Source: Lathyrus oleraceus (taxonomy: Eukaryota; Streptophyta; Magnoliopsida; Fabales; Fabaceae). Taken from it: 64,000 bases of DNA. The notes beneath the pieces are model-generated. The model was not told the origin of the DNA. It saw only the letters and a list, made by a program, of their open reading frames with translations, and searched no databases. Both the position numbers and the translations under genes were made by a program. This document shows positions 21,301-34,095 of the stretch, piece by piece (position 1 is the stretch's first letter; every line of letters starts with the position of its first letter). The stretch covers positions 242,271,652 to 242,335,651 of the forward strand of contig NC_066579.1 in the NCBI RefSeq assembly GCF_024323335.1. The letters are read 5' to 3'.

Positions 21301-22698
21301 AGCAAAATGGTGGAGAATTGAAGAAGAAAAATTCACAAAAGTCACCTTCGGTTTGCTTCAATTGAGTGCAATCTCTCTTCCAATTTGGCTTGGCTTACTT
21401 CTACCAACTTGCAGGAAGTGAAATGGATGTTCAAATGGATTGGATCCTTGGAGTTTCAATCCCAAAACAGAAGTGGAATTGAAACTCGATTTCAAGTGAA
21501 ATCTTCAAGATTATCCTATCAATGGAGGGTGTGAGAGTTACAGGATCAAAGTTTGGGCAAATGGTTTCTTATTCTGAGCACAAGGGCAATGTATTTATAG
21601 CCATCCAATTGCTTTTCACATACTTTCAATCAAATGCCAAAAATAGCAATGTCATGTTGCATGCTTCCATGGGCGTGCACAAGGCCCATGAAACGATGTG
21701 AGTAGGTCCAAAATCATGTGCAAATCAACCTTAAACAATAACAATAAACCATGCATTAGTGAAATGAAAATTGGCCATGAAACTTTCCAAATGGGGCCAT
21801 GCATTACACCCATGCGCAAGTCTCTCAAAAATGTTCCAAATGCCATGATCTTGGATTCTTTGGAAATATAACATGAAGGGGGTAAACTTTTATGTTGAAT
21901 ATTTTTCCAAATGGATCTTGGATCAGGATGAATTTTGAGGTGGAAGTTGGAGGAATCAAACATAGTTGAAAATTTTCTAAGTTAAAAGTCAAATGACCAC
22001 TTTTTCAACCTTGAATAACTTTTGCTATGAACTTCAAATGAAAATGGTTCCTTCTTAAAAGTTGTAGCTCTTTCATTATTCTTAAATTTGGTCACAAATT
22101 TAACACCATTTGAATCTTTAATGAGGGAGTTATGGATTTTAGAAGTTGAGGAAAATTGATTGTTCAATGATGATGGCCCAAATGACCTATAATGTTTCCT
22201 CTTGGTACATGCCCTTGCAAGTAGAGTTTAACATTTACCAAAGAAGAAAGGTTGTGTAAGACATATTTAATTTAATCATGAAACTTTGATGGCTTTCATG
22301 TCATAAAAAATGAGCAAGTTATGATTCTTGGAAGTTGACCTTCTATCTAGGGGACAGACAAAATGGCCTCTAATATTTCACCATAAAAAATAAATTTTCA
22401 AACAAAATTAGCTCTTGATGCCAACATGAAAGTTAGTTGTAATGTCATAAGGAGTAATGTTTATCTAAGAATCATTTTTATATGACAAACATTGTAGGAG
22501 ATAGGGTCTAAGGAACCCCAAATTTGACCAGTTGACTTTCTCTGGTCAACCTCTTTGAACCAACTTGCAACCTTGAAGTTCTTTTGATATTTGGGGATCA
22601 TGGAGGATAAAATATTATTTAGACGGTGTAAAATAAAGTATCAATTATATATTTTACCAAATTTTGAAGAAACTTGTTGAGGAAGGCACACAAGATAC
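18390..22698 (-). mobile_element. Og4: Ogre-like LTR, part 1
   Basis: It starts TGTAGCGGTG like the Og8 LTRs and runs collinear, inverted, with the Og7 LTR (28231-33246). It contains the hairpin block at 18743-18770, a PBS-like decamer at 18448-18456 and a TATA candidate at 21592-21599. Small plus-strand ORFs, such as the one near 19801-20055, are antisense to the element and have no known domain. Og5 interrupts it at 22699. Confidence 0.85.
21592..21599 (-). promoter_or_regulatory. Candidate TATA box of Og4 LTR
   Basis: TATAAATA on the minus strand stands where the Og7 LTR has TATAAATA (29744-29751). Confidence 0.55.
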
Positions 22699-24428
22699 TG
22701 TCGCAACCTGAAAAATGGAATGCGAAAAAAAACAACCGGCGAAGAAAGATAGGAGAGTCGCCGCCGTGCGTTATTTATCCCAAAGGAGGGAAAGGAAACG
22801 CTCGAAGTAAACCTGGAAAAAGGAAAGGACAAGACAGGGTCTCGCAACCAAATCTTGGGTTCGGGAGTCGATTATACGAAGGGAAGGTATTAGCACCCCT
22901 ACGCATCCGTAGTACTCTACGGGATCCACTTTTGTAGTTCTTGTCTAAAGGGTGTGGGTTTATCTAATGTGTTATTTACTAAAAAAAGGGTCAAAAGAAA
23001 ATGACTCGCACGGATGTCGCATCCACTGCATACGTATCTCATCTGAATATGAGAATCAGAGTCTTCGTAGCTCGGCTACCTAGGGGTTAAGGGTAATTGT
23101 GCTCGCTAAGACATCACGTCTTATGCCTACGTATCTCATCTGGAATGAGAATCAGAGCAAGCCGTAGTTCGGCTAACTACGGGGTTATGGATTGGGTTTT
23201 GGACGAACGACGTTACTACGCAATCTACCGGATGCTCGACCTTTGGAGACTTACTCGCCTGTAGTAGAAGGAGTTAACGTGTTCTTAGGAGAAAAGAAAA
23301 ATCAATGAGTGGGTAGGGTTAGGGATGCTCATGCAAAAGGAGTCCTGGACGAAGGAACCTGTAAAAAAAAATAAACACACAAAAACATTGCCTCCTATCG
23401 AGGTCTTCCAGCTAGGAAAGCAGTAAAATGCGGGAAAAATGTAAAAGGTACCACGCGGATAAAGATCCGAAGTAACAACAATTAGAGGAATGGGAAACCC
23501 AGGGATCCTTCCAAGCTAAACACCATCAAAGAAAGTGAGTCAGTACAGGTAATCGGAATAAACCTCCAGGTGGTATCCCACAAATAAAGTGGAACACCAG
23601 GCAAGCTATCCCTGCAAGAGTATGTGAGCCCTCACAAAAACTCAACAAAAGGGTTAGTGAAAGACGATAAGCATTTTTTTATGGATAACAGTATGGTTTC
23701 AGAAACCTTAAACCCTGTGGCATACACTTCAGAAATTAAACGATTAAGCATTCAAGGCATTATTTATACATTCATACATAATTATGAACCCGTGGGCAAA
23801 AACCTAATGAAATTCATCCATCATACCTCAAACATTCAGAGTATTCAACTTCAAAGCACAAAGGTAATGGGAATAAGGGCAAACCTGATTGGAGAGATCA
23901 GTTGAAATCAAATGGCACGGCTGGATTTGCAAACCAATGTTAGGGTTTGCTTGAGTTGAAAGTGTGTGAGTCAGAATGAACCTTTCAGAGTTGCCTGGAG
24001 GTTGCTGCAGATTAATTCTCATTCTCTCTGTCTAGGTTTCTCTTCAGGTTTTGTCCAGGGTTTTGTTCCAAGGAAACCTCAGAGTGTTTTGCTTCTCTTC
24101 CTTCTTCTCAAGTGAAGCCTTGGTATTTATAAACTGAATTTCATGGCTTTGTGGGCTCAAATGAGAGAGACCCAAGTCCAAAAAAAAATTTGTTATATTT
24201 TATTTTATTTATTTATTTATTTAATTAATTAATTAATTTATTTTTATTATTATTATTATTATTATTATTTTTCGTTTTTTTTTCTTCATTTTTTTTGTTT
24301 TTTTTATTTTTATTTTAAATAAAGTTTCTTGGATCTGATTCTGATTGACATGATGAAATGTAATATGAAATGTTAAATGACCTAAAAATGAATGCATGAA
24401 TGAGGAGGGCAAATTTTGGGGTGTTACA
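22699..24428 (-). mobile_element. Og5: solo LTR of the Og2 family
   Basis: This single 1730-bp LTR begins TGTCGCAACC and ends GTGTTACA, with the hairpins (about 23030-23056 and 23134-23150), the PBS-like decamer at 22754-22763 and the TATA motif of Og2 LTRs. It is shorter than the 2.1 kb Og2 LTRs through internal deletions, including loss of the TCGCCTAGCGAG cluster. It is flanked by gatac on the left and catac on the right, a 4/5 match for a target duplication. The surrounding Og4 sequence is continuous with Og7 across the insertion. LTR-LTR recombination is the usual origin of solo LTRs. Confidence 0.88.
24191..24330. repeat. Compound microsatellite in Og5
   Basis: TTTA, AATT and ATT runs followed by T-rich sequence lie at the LTR position that is also repetitive in both Og2 LTRs. 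Confidence 0.85.
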
Positions 24429-24845
24429 CATACCCAAATGAATTAGGGCTTCCAAGGCAAACAAGCTTCAAACTCTTATGAAATATTGATCAAAATGACA
24501 AATAAAGAACATGGGGATCCATATATGATGCTTAGAACCAATGTGAACCTTTACTTGCTTGATCCCTTGTATTAAGGGTCTCAAGCCCTATATGTGAACT
24601 TGATAGGGCACAGATGGATGCACACACTATCTACAAAATAAATGAAATTACACTAGGCATATTTTTGGCACTTTGATTAGTAAACAAATAAAAACAAAGT
24701 ATGATACCATCAAATATGATTGGTAATCTCTCCAAATGCAAACTCAATGAATGAGGGGTGAGTAGGATACCAAGGTGTGATCCCAAAGCCAATGCAAATA
24801 ATGAGATAGCATGAGAGATCTTAGGGTCAAAATTGGGGTCTTGCA
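24429..24845 (-). mobile_element. Og4: Ogre-like LTR, part 2 (U3 end)
   Basis: It continues Og4 to the LTR edge, which reads GGGGTCTTGCA where Og7 and Og8 have GGGGTCTTACA (in the same sense). The changed terminus and the lack of a polypurine tract at 24846 show that its junction with Og6 is not an ordinary internal-LTR border. Confidence 0.78.
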
Positions 24846-26579
24846 CCAGCCATTGTATCTTGGTCAACCACCACTATGCATCCTCGAAGGTAAAGCCTGA
24901 ACCAGTCTACTCAAAAGGTCTTGTAGGAATGACTCATTTTGATCCAAGAGAACTTGCAGATGAAAACTGTTACTTTCCCAATGCGTAGCCTCTTGCTGAA
25001 GTTGATTAGTATATTCTCTACTTTTATGTGCTTGATCTTTCAACCCTCTAATCTCCTTAAACCGTTTGTCGAGTTTTGTTTCGTGTTGAGACCGTTTGTC
25101 GAGTTTTGTTTGTGTTGAGATAAAGAAACCTCCAACTGCTTAGTACGAATTATTTTTTATTTCAACTCCTTCTTTAAACTCTGTAACTATTCTCAAAGCT
25201 TCTTAAGTTGGTCTTGGAAATTGATCTCCATCTTGCATGATTGATACGGTGCGTCTGCGAGCTGTTTCTTTTTGGCAAATAGTGTATCAATAGTCCCTTT
25301 TAAGGTGTCACATACTTTCATCCTCTTGAACTGCTCCTCCTGGGCTTCCTCCATTGCTTGGGGTGTCATTGCTCTCTTTTGGTTGAGGTTAAGCTCTAAG
25401 TCTTATTTCTCCGTTGTAAGCCTACCAAGATTAGATCGGAGATTATCATTCTCTTTATCTAAGTTCTTGATAGTCTTCTTGAGTCTCCTAACCTCGAAGG
25501 TAGGAACAAATGTAAGCATAGCATGTTGGATGTTCACAAATGGATCAGACGGAAACGACAACATAATTTCCTCAACCATGTCCTTGACCCACTGTGTATA
25601 AGCTTCCTTGGAAATGAAATTCTTCTTCCCTAACTCAGACCTTCCTTGAAAACAAACCTCCCTCCAAGCTCTGAAGATCTTCTTCATAAAAAATAAACCC
25701 ATCCACATGCTCAGAATATGGTTTGTTTAACAACGGGTAATCCAATTGATGTAATGCCAACCTTGGATTGTAGTTAACTCCACCCTTTGTACCTATGAGG
25801 GGTACATTGGGAAAACCTCCATAGTTAAGGATGACCTTGACATTATTATAAGCTCTAGAGTACCATATAGTATCTTCAACGGTCATAGAAGAGGACCCTT
25901 GTTGGGTAGGTTAGAAATAAACCACATATATAGAAGAGGAACACAACACATAATAATACCCTTCTTCTTCTGAGTTCTTACATGAACATAGTAGTAAGTG
26001 TCAGCAAGAAGCGTAGGAACCAGATTCTTGGACAAGAAGATGGGAATAGATGCAAGGTCCATAAAGTCTTCCATACTAGGAAATAGCATAATCCCATAGA
26101 TGAGCAAAGCAAAAACAGCGTTGAAAGCAATCCAACTTCCAACATCAGCAAAGGCAATGGCCTTCTCCCCCCAAAACTTCAGAGTAAAACCATGACTTCC
26201 ACCTTGGGATTAAGGTTGAGCTCCACTTCTTTCTTCTTCAAATGAATAGCTTCAGCTAAAATATGAGACTTGGGTAGTTCCTTGGTTCTGATGAAAGGAA
26301 CCTGGTCCTTAATTCTAACCCCCAAGATATGGGAGTATTCCTCTAACGTCATAGCCAAATGATAATCTTGAAAAGTTAAACACCTCATGGATAAATTTGC
26401 ACTAGGTTATGTATTGTTGTAGTGTTCACTTCAATGTTGAGAATACCTAGGAGATTGCCATAGGTCTTATTAAAATCCTTTATATGATCCAGAACCAAAC
26501 GTGTTCCCAATCCCTTCAAAGCTTTCAATTGGGGTTCCACAAACTTGTAACTAAACACACCTCTTCTTCCAGGATTCAT
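24846..26579 (-). pseudogene. Og6: decayed Ogre ORF1
   Basis: Fragments in element order: 26579-26385 (MNPGRRGVFSYKF), 26388-26179 (LTFQDYHLAMTLEEYSHILG), 26107-25883 (LFPSMEDFMDLASIPIF, LVPTLLADTYY), 25886-25635, 25708-25403 (coiled-coil-rich VRRLKKTIKNLDKENDN). More coiled-coil-like sequence continues to about 24880. The same protein is encoded by Og7. Ogre elements carry this extra ORF upstream of gag. The DYxLxxTLEEYSxxLG block resembles the start of the plant mobile domain family; that link is from memory. Frameshifts and stops break it, and no gag follows. Confidence 0.8.
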
Positions 26580-27231
26580 GTTATCTCTGAATACTTGACA
26601 ACAAACTAGGCTCTCGGATTCCCTGGAAATGCATATGCAAAAAGGGTTATATGATGTGATGATGATTTATGAGATGCCAATAATATGCAACAACATGGCA
26701 CATTTTGGATAATCTGAACATTCTGCTTGATTTCGATTCAAAGGTTTGATTTCACATAAGAAATAGGGTATGTAGGAGCTTAATTTCATGTAAAAACCCA
26801 ATATCCCACCCACAGGTATGAACTAGTATCCAAAAGATTATCCCTAAAAGGCTTACGAGAGTCATGGAATCAAGTTAAAATACTTTGTCATGGTGAATTC
26901 TCACAAGACAAAAGTACCCCTAAGTAAATCTAGTATGCGGTGGGTCTCGTGCCAACCCAACGCGCGAAACACAGGTCAACATGACTATCCACGAGTCTAT
27001 CCTATATGTATACTCAAGCTCGGGTGTAGAGCTTCTTTCAAGTAACATCAACCCATCCCAACAACAACAAAAGACAAATATCCAGAATGGGTTAGCAAAT
27101 GAATATTAATAATAAAATAAATGCAATAAACAAACATGATGATAAAAGTATGCAAACATGAAAATACACACCTAAACAAACAAAAAAGAAAATAAAACTA
27201 GGCTTGACTCCTTCTAGCAACTAGGTTGCAG
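26580..27231 (-). other. Og6 5' leader
   Basis: About 650 bp between PBS and ORF1 without coding signal. Confidence 0.6.
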
Positions 27232-27249
27232 TCCCTAGCAGAGTCACCA
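27232..27249 (-). other. Og6 primer binding site
   Basis: In element sense it reads TGGTGACTCTGCTAGGGA, differing from the Og2 PBS at two positions, and has the same two-base spacer to the LTR. Confidence 0.8.
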
Positions 27250-27251
27250 GC

Positions 27252-28230
27252 TGAAGTCGAATGAAATATACCCAAACGCGTCGCATGATCGAACATTCAA
27301 TAGAGTCGCCATCGAACTTTATTTATCCCAAAAGAGGGAAGGGAAAATATCGATAAAACCCAAGGGGAACAGAGAAATGGGTAAGGAAGTTGGTTATGCA
27401 AGGGGAAGGTATTAACACCCCTCACATCCATGGTACTCCATGAGAACCGTTTTGAATTCTCTTTTTTGAATGGGTGTTGTCATCTTCATGTACCTACAAA
27501 ACAGAAAATGGGTTAGAAAAAGAGTGCTCAAGGAGGACTGGGGCCCTCATGCCTACATATTCTCATAATGCAATGAGAAAGTCAGAGCCTCATAGTTCAT
27601 TGAACCAGATAGAGAAAGGGGGAAAAGAAAAGAAAAATGCTTGCCAAGTATTTATATCCTCATGGTACATATCCTTATAGTGTAACGAGGAAGTTAAAGC
27701 TCTGTAGTTCGAAGGATAAAGACTGAGAAAAGATATATATTAGGGGTGGTATTTAAACGAAAAAGGAAGGCTTACCAAATCACTGGGACTGACATGGTAA
27801 GGAAATGGTGTCAAAACCAATAGGGGAGATATATTACCATAGAGGTGTAAACCTAAAAACAGAAAGATAAAGATGGATAACCCATGAAGGTGTCAACCTG
27901 AATTGTGTTGTCAAAACCAAGAAAGGGGGTTAACCATAAAGGTGTTTCCCAAAAGGAAGGAAAGGTATATAACCAATGAAGGTGTCAACCTAAATTATGG
28001 TGTCAAAACCAAAATGAAGGGGGTTAACCATAAAGGTGTATCCCAAAAGTAACTAAAGGTATATAAGTAATGAAGGTGTGAACCTGAATTGTGGTGTCAA
28101 AACCAAGAGGAATGGGGTTAACCATAAAGGTGTGTCCCAAAAGTAAGGAAAGGTATATAACAAATGAAGGTGTCAACCTGAACTATGGTTTAAAATCCAA
28201 GAGGAAGGGGTTCAACCATAAATGTGTGTC
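27252..28230 (-). mobile_element. Og6: truncated 5' LTR
   Basis: It starts TGAAGTCGAATG after the PBS and carries the PBS-like decamer at 27302-27310 and the hairpin block at about 27550-27579. After 979 bp it is cut by the left edge of Og7. Most of the kept part beyond 27780 is tandem repeat. Confidence 0.78.
27830..28230. repeat. Tandem repeat of ~93 bp, about four copies
   Basis: Imperfect units contain 'aatgaaggtgtcaacctgaa', 'ggtgtcaaaaccaa' and 'gggttaaccataaaggtg'. The last unit is cut at 28230 by Og7. Confidence 0.85.
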
Positions 28231-31200
28231 TGTAAGACCCTAATTTTGACCCCTAAGATCCCTCATGCCATCTCATAGCTTGGCATTAGCATTGTGATCA
28301 CATCTTGGTATCCTCCTCACCTATCATTCATTATATTTTCATTGGGAGATATCACCAAGCATATTTGATTGTATCATACTTTATTTTATTTATTTACTAA
28401 CAAAAAAATACCAAAAATATGTCTAGTGTAGCTTTGTTTCTTTTGTAGGTAGTGTGTATGTCCATATGTGCCTCATCAAGCTCAAAACTAGGGTTTGAGA
28501 CCCTCAATGCAAGGGATCAAGTTATCAAAGTTTCAGATTGGTTCCAAGAATCATATATGGATCCCCATGTTCTTTATTTGTCATTTTGATCAAGAATTCA
28601 TCAAGAGTTTGAAGCTTGTTTGTTAAGGAAGCCCTAATTCATATGTGTATCTTGTGTGCCTTCCTCAGCAAGTTTCTTCCACATTTGGTTAAATATATCA
28701 AGGGATACACCATTTTACTTCATCTTAAGCACATATTATCCTCCATGATCCCCAAAGAGCAAAGGAACTTCAATTTTGCAAGTTGGTTTAAGGAGGTTGA
28801 CCAGAAAAGTCAATTGGTCAAATCTAGGGTTCCCTAGACCCTATCTCCTACAATTTTTATCATATGAAAATAATTCAAAGAGAAATGTTACTCTTTATGA
28901 CATTTCAAACAACTTTCATGTTGGCATAAAGAGCTAACGTTTCTTGGAAAGTCATTTTTATGGTGAAAGATTATAGGTCATTTTGTGTGTGCCCTAGATA
29001 GAAGGTCAACTTGCAAGAACCATAACTTCCTAAATTTTTATGATATGAAGATGATCCAAGTTTCATGATTAATTTAAATATGTCTTCTTAAACTTTTCTT
29101 CTTTGAAAGATCAAATTCCACTTTCAAGGGCATGTTCCATGAGGAAACATTATAGGTCCATTTGGGTCCTTATCATTGAACAAGCAATTTTCCTCAACTT
29201 CTAAAATCCATAACTCTATCATGAAAGATCCAAATGGTGTCAAGTTTGTGACCAAATGGAATATTATTGAAATATATACAACTTTTAAGAAGGAACCAAA
29301 GTCATTTGAAGCTCATAGCAAAAGTTACTGAAAGTAGAAAAAGGGGTCATTTGACTTTTAACTTAGAAAATTTTCAAGTATGTTTGACTCCTCCAACTTC
29401 AAGGCCAGAATTCATCATGTTCCAAGCTTAAAATGGAAAAAGTCGCAACATGAAAGTTGTTCCCTATGATGGTAGCTTTCCAAAGAGTTCAAGGTCATTC
29501 AATTTTGATCAAAATTAAAGGGGTTGCGCATAGTTTCTTTGCATGGCCCAATTTGGCAACTTTTGAACTCAAATGTTAAACACGTTTGCATGGCTTCATG
29601 TTATGATCTCCGTATCATTTGTGCATGAATTTGGACTGATCAAAATCATCATTTGGGCCTAAACACATGCCCATGCATCCATGAACATCAATTACTATTT
29701 TCGGATTCAAATTTGAAATGGTGTGGAAATGAATTCATGAGCTTATAAATACATGTGCATTGCCTCAGATTGAAGGGAGCTTTGCCCAAGCTCTGCCCAA
29801 CAATCCCATAGCCACCATTGAAAGAATACCTTGAGGATTTCATTAAAATCGAGCTTCTAGTTCAACTTTTGTTTGTAAACTAGAACTCCAAGGATTCAAA
29901 GCCTTTTTGATCCTAATCATCTCCTGCAAGCAAGAGGAAGCAAGGCCAAGTGAAATTGCATCGAGATCTAGCTTCAAAGTCGCCACCCAAAGGTGAATTT
30001 TCAAAAACTTCCCTTCTTCGATTGTGACTCATATCTTAACATTTTTGCTTGATTTTTGGTTGGCTGAAGTCCTACCAATGTAGGCATGATTACTGAGTTG
30101 CTTTGAGATTGAACCAAAGCAATTCAATTTGAACACCTCAATTTTCAACTCCATGTTTCTCATTATAGAGTGAGAGTTGGAAAATTTGGAGGTTATATTT
30201 GGAATCCTGGCATTTTTCTCTTCAATTTGATGTACGATCCATAAATTTTGGTGAGGTTTTGATCTTGACCAGTCCGGTGAGTGTGGCTAGAGAAGATAAC
30301 CGGAGGTAGGGCTCTGGTGGTGCGTTGGCGCAGTCCAGGCCATCTGATCTATTTTCCACGCTTTAATCTCATCCCTTGTTTCTTTTTACCAAGTGTACAA
30401 TCGCGTTGACTGAGGTGCACCATGGATGATACGTGCTTGGCCTTCAGATCTGCCATCTCAACTAATAAAGTAGATCTGATGGCCCTCGTTTTTTTGATTT
30501 AGTTTATTTTCTTACTTAATTTTTAAAATAGCATTTTCTCATTTAATTCACTATAATTTCAATTTTAATCCAAAAAATATGGGACTTTCACCAAAATTTC
30601 GCAAATAATTTCCTCTTCCATATTCTGAATTAAAATTAATTTTTGGATTGAGTTTGATATTTTTAGTGAATTTTGTGATTTATGACTTGTTTTTAATTGC
30701 TTTTAAATACTTCTGACTTTCAAAAAATGCCAAAAAAATTAATCAATGGTCCTTTGACCTTGTTTGACCTATGATAAATCCCTTGGCCATTTCTTTGGTA
30801 ATTGTAAGGGATTTGAGGGTTTTTCCATTTTAAAATGTATTTTTCTTTATTTAAAAATTCATTTTAATTGATTTAATTGCTTTATGTTTTGTTGAGCTTT
30901 TGTTTTGACTTTGTGTTGTCTCAACTTCTGTTTGGCTTTGATCTTGGTTGAATTGGATATTAATTTGATCAATACCATTAGATTTAGGGGGTTGATGGAG
31001 TTTGAATTTCATCCCTCAAAATGAATGGATGGTATTAATCAAGTGAGGTTTATCCCTTGATCAATTTGGGGTTCCCTTTCACTTCATCTTCTCATCTTCA
31101 TCTCATTTCTTCCCCCATTGACTTTATGGCCAATGATTTCTCAAAGATCAAATGCTAGTTGATTCATCAATGACCTTGTGTCAGATAAATTAACATGAGC

Positions 31201-33246
31201 TCGATTGAGATAGGTCCATCCCCTCTTATTTTTGTGTGTGGTATGCTTTAGGAGCTTGGTCTTGATACCTTGTATCTAACATGCATTAACACAAATATTA
31301 TCATTTCCTAACCTTAGATAGTTGTGACTTCTACATAAGTCAAATTACGATTGCTTAACATAACACTAAATTTGTCCAAAAGGCATAGCATTTTTGTACG
31401 TGAGATTGTAAGTGTCCCATTCCTCATGGTATTGTGTGAAGATTTTGCCTTTTTTCCATTTGTGAGTGCTAGTGGCATACTTGTTGATTTATCCAAGTTG
31501 GAGCCCTTCTCACGAATAATGTCTAGGTTCATATCTTCATGCTTGTGAGTGGATGGTTGAGTGTTCTCCAAACAATGACTTAAACAATTTTCTTATTCCA
31601 CTAACATTCACTAACATTTTATTTATTTTGACTTTATTTTTAATGTCATTTACATTTAATGCAATTTAATTTCTCGCACTTTATCATTCATTGTCATCTA
31701 TATTCATGCAAGTTGTTAATGTTTCAGTCATTTTCATTTTGCTCACTTGAGTCATATTTTGTGCTTGTATTATATTTGTTTTTGTGATCTTTGTTTTATT
31801 TGTGGTCTTAGGACTTTAAAATACCTAATAAAAACCAAAACCCTAAAAAATATTGGTGGACTGTTGGACCTTTGTCTGTGACTTGATCTGAACCCTATGG
31901 ACTTAGAGCAGGCAACATCCTTGAGCTATGGAGAACTTGGCCAATGCCATTATTTAAGACCTTTCTTGGCCAATGTCATTCACCTGATACAAGCCTTGAG
32001 AGACTCCTTTGATTTATCTGTGATACTCATTCTTATCTTTGTCTGAATTATTATTTTGATCTTATTAATATCATTTGATCTTATCTGAGTATATTTCAAG
32101 GGATATTTGATCTGATACATCTAAAAGACATTGAAGACTGGTTGCTTTGGAGTGCTTGTTTGGATGTTTTGTTATCTTTATTTGATACCATTGGTCTTCT
32201 TATTAATTGCTTGGATGATTATGCTTTGCTGCTTGCTTAACAATCCAAAGGAAATGGGTTTCTATCTGACATAATTGTATTGGTTAGATATTTTCAACTT
32301 TAAAGTTTTAAATCTTGTCTAGGATAGTCCCTTCATCTCCTCCTCCTTCTTTAATTTCAAAACCTCTCTCTCATTTTAAAAACTTCTTTGCTTGTGCTTT
32401 TCAACTTAGACTTGTTTAAATGAGGAGAAGAAACCTTGGCCTTATGTCATTGATTTTCAAAATATTTTCTTAATCAAACTTGTAAATGAACTTAATAATA
32501 TTGACTTTATTTTCAAAAATGCAAAAGAAACTAATAACCTAATCTAATCCTTTTGGCCACTTTGTACCTTTTCCTTTTAACTTTTTTTTTCAAAATAGAG
32601 CATTTAGATTTGAGTTATCTTTGGTTGAGATATAATTCTCCCATTTCATGATGGATTGATTGTAAGTCTTTCCATTTATTAGGGGCTAGTGGCATACTGG
32701 TTGATTGAATCCAAGTTGGAGCCCTCCCTCTTATATATTGTAAAGCCCTCATTATCGATGGATGTTTGGTTGAGTATTCTCCCATTGTTAACAAAAGATC
32801 TTTAAGCTTTTTGTCAAAATCAATCCACCCATCTTTGAAATTTTTACCATGAACTACGAGGTTTTGATCCCTCATTTTTATGTTGGTACGTAGGCATTAG
32901 ACTGAAGGTCTTGTCAAACACAAAATTACAAATAAATGAATTATCTTCCCGCACCCCTCATTATAATTTTTAGCAAACATATTTTTAACTAAAACACTTA
33001 CACAAAAAAAAGGGCTCCCTTTGAGTACCTAGGACACTTTGGGTACTAATACCTTCCCTCTGCGTAACCAACCCCCTTACCTGTAATCTCTGACATTTTA
33101 TTAGTTTTGATTTGAAAACTTCTTATATTTGGGTTTTGTTCATACTTTTTCCTTTTCCTTTGGAAAAAATAAAAACGGGGTGGCGACTCTTGTTTTATTA
33201 ACGTTGATTTAACCAATAGCTCAGTGGTCACGAATTTACCGCTACA
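28231..33246 (+). mobile_element. Og7: complete 5' LTR (5.0 kb)
   Basis: It begins TGTAAGACCC and ends CCGCTACA, followed nine bases later by a PBS. It is collinear with Og4 in opposite orientation. It carries a TATA candidate at 29744-29751, the hairpin block at 32869-32896 and the PBS-like decamer at 33181-33190. Two minus-strand ORFs (31314-31571 and 32615-32875) are antisense to the element and share a 'QSTSMPLA'/'KSTSMPLA' motif. I do not regard them as genes. Confidence 0.88.
29744..29751 (+). promoter_or_regulatory. Candidate TATA box of Og7
   Basis: TATAAATA lies 1.5 kb into the LTR and is conserved in Og4. It implies a U3 of about 1.5 kb and a very long R-U5. Confidence 0.55.
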
Positions 33247-33255
33247 AATAGAAAG

Positions 33256-33273
33256 TGGCGATTCCACTAGGGA
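33256..33273 (+). other. Og7 primer binding site
   Basis: TGGCGATTCCACTAGGGA, nine bases after the LTR end. It fits a tRNA-Arg with a different acceptor stem (TGGCGACTCCACTGGGA-like) better than the TGGCGACTCTGCTGGGGA form of Og2 and Og8. Confidence 0.75.
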
Positions 33274-34095
33274 GTAGTCCACAGTGAGTTTAGCCTACTT
33301 TTTGTGTGTATTATTTGTTAATTATTGATGTATGTGTATATTGTATGTGTGATCTCTCTATCTGTTGTGTTTGGTGATCTCTAAGTGGTGAGATAAGTTC
33401 TAACCCGAACGTGAGTGCAACTAAGATAGGAGGATGGTATAGTCATGTTAGAATCGTGTGGGGTAGTCCTTAGTGAGTTGGCTCGAGATCCATATACTCA
33501 GTGGAGACCCCTTTGGAATTACTGATGTCACACGAGTAAGTCGTGGATAGGCATTACTTTTTCCGATCTGGGAGTCCGAGAAGCGGAGGACCATAGTGCA
33601 GAGATTGTTCAAGTGTAGACTTGATAACAGTTGTTATGCGATACTACACTCAGACGGGTTTCTCTTGAGAATACTATGGGTTGATGAGTCAGTCATCCTA
33701 ACCTATAGTATCCGATAGACGGGATCACGAATCTAGGAACTTTTTAGAACATGATCTACAGGTTTTTATCCTTAGTACACCTCTTTGGGATGGTTCTTAA
33801 CATGACTCCATGATCGTGACTCACAACAAACCCTTTGATTCTCGATCGATCCGATCAGTTATCGTCAATATCATTAGAACTTGGGTGTTGATAAGGTGAA
33901 AACCATAATCCACCAAAATTGATTACTGATCTTGATGATGACTTGATACATCCTGTGACCTTTGTGTGTGTTTGCCTTGTGTGTGATCCCTTGTGCATGA
34001 TTGTTGCATTCCTGCATACATGCGCATCATAACATTCATCGCAGAAAATAAAATTTCAAGGAACTAAGGTCATATTTGCAAATATTTTTCAGACC
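33274..34095 (+). other. Og7 5' leader
   Basis: Non-coding leader between PBS and ORF1. It is partly collinear with the Og8 leader (55785-56891). It has one copy (about 33857-33925) of the unit that is present three times in Og8. Confidence 0.65.

Noticed and set aside
28226..28230. GTGTC before the Og7 LTR as a target duplication
   Set aside because: The other end of Og7 is not in the window (truncated at 35160), so no partner can be matched.
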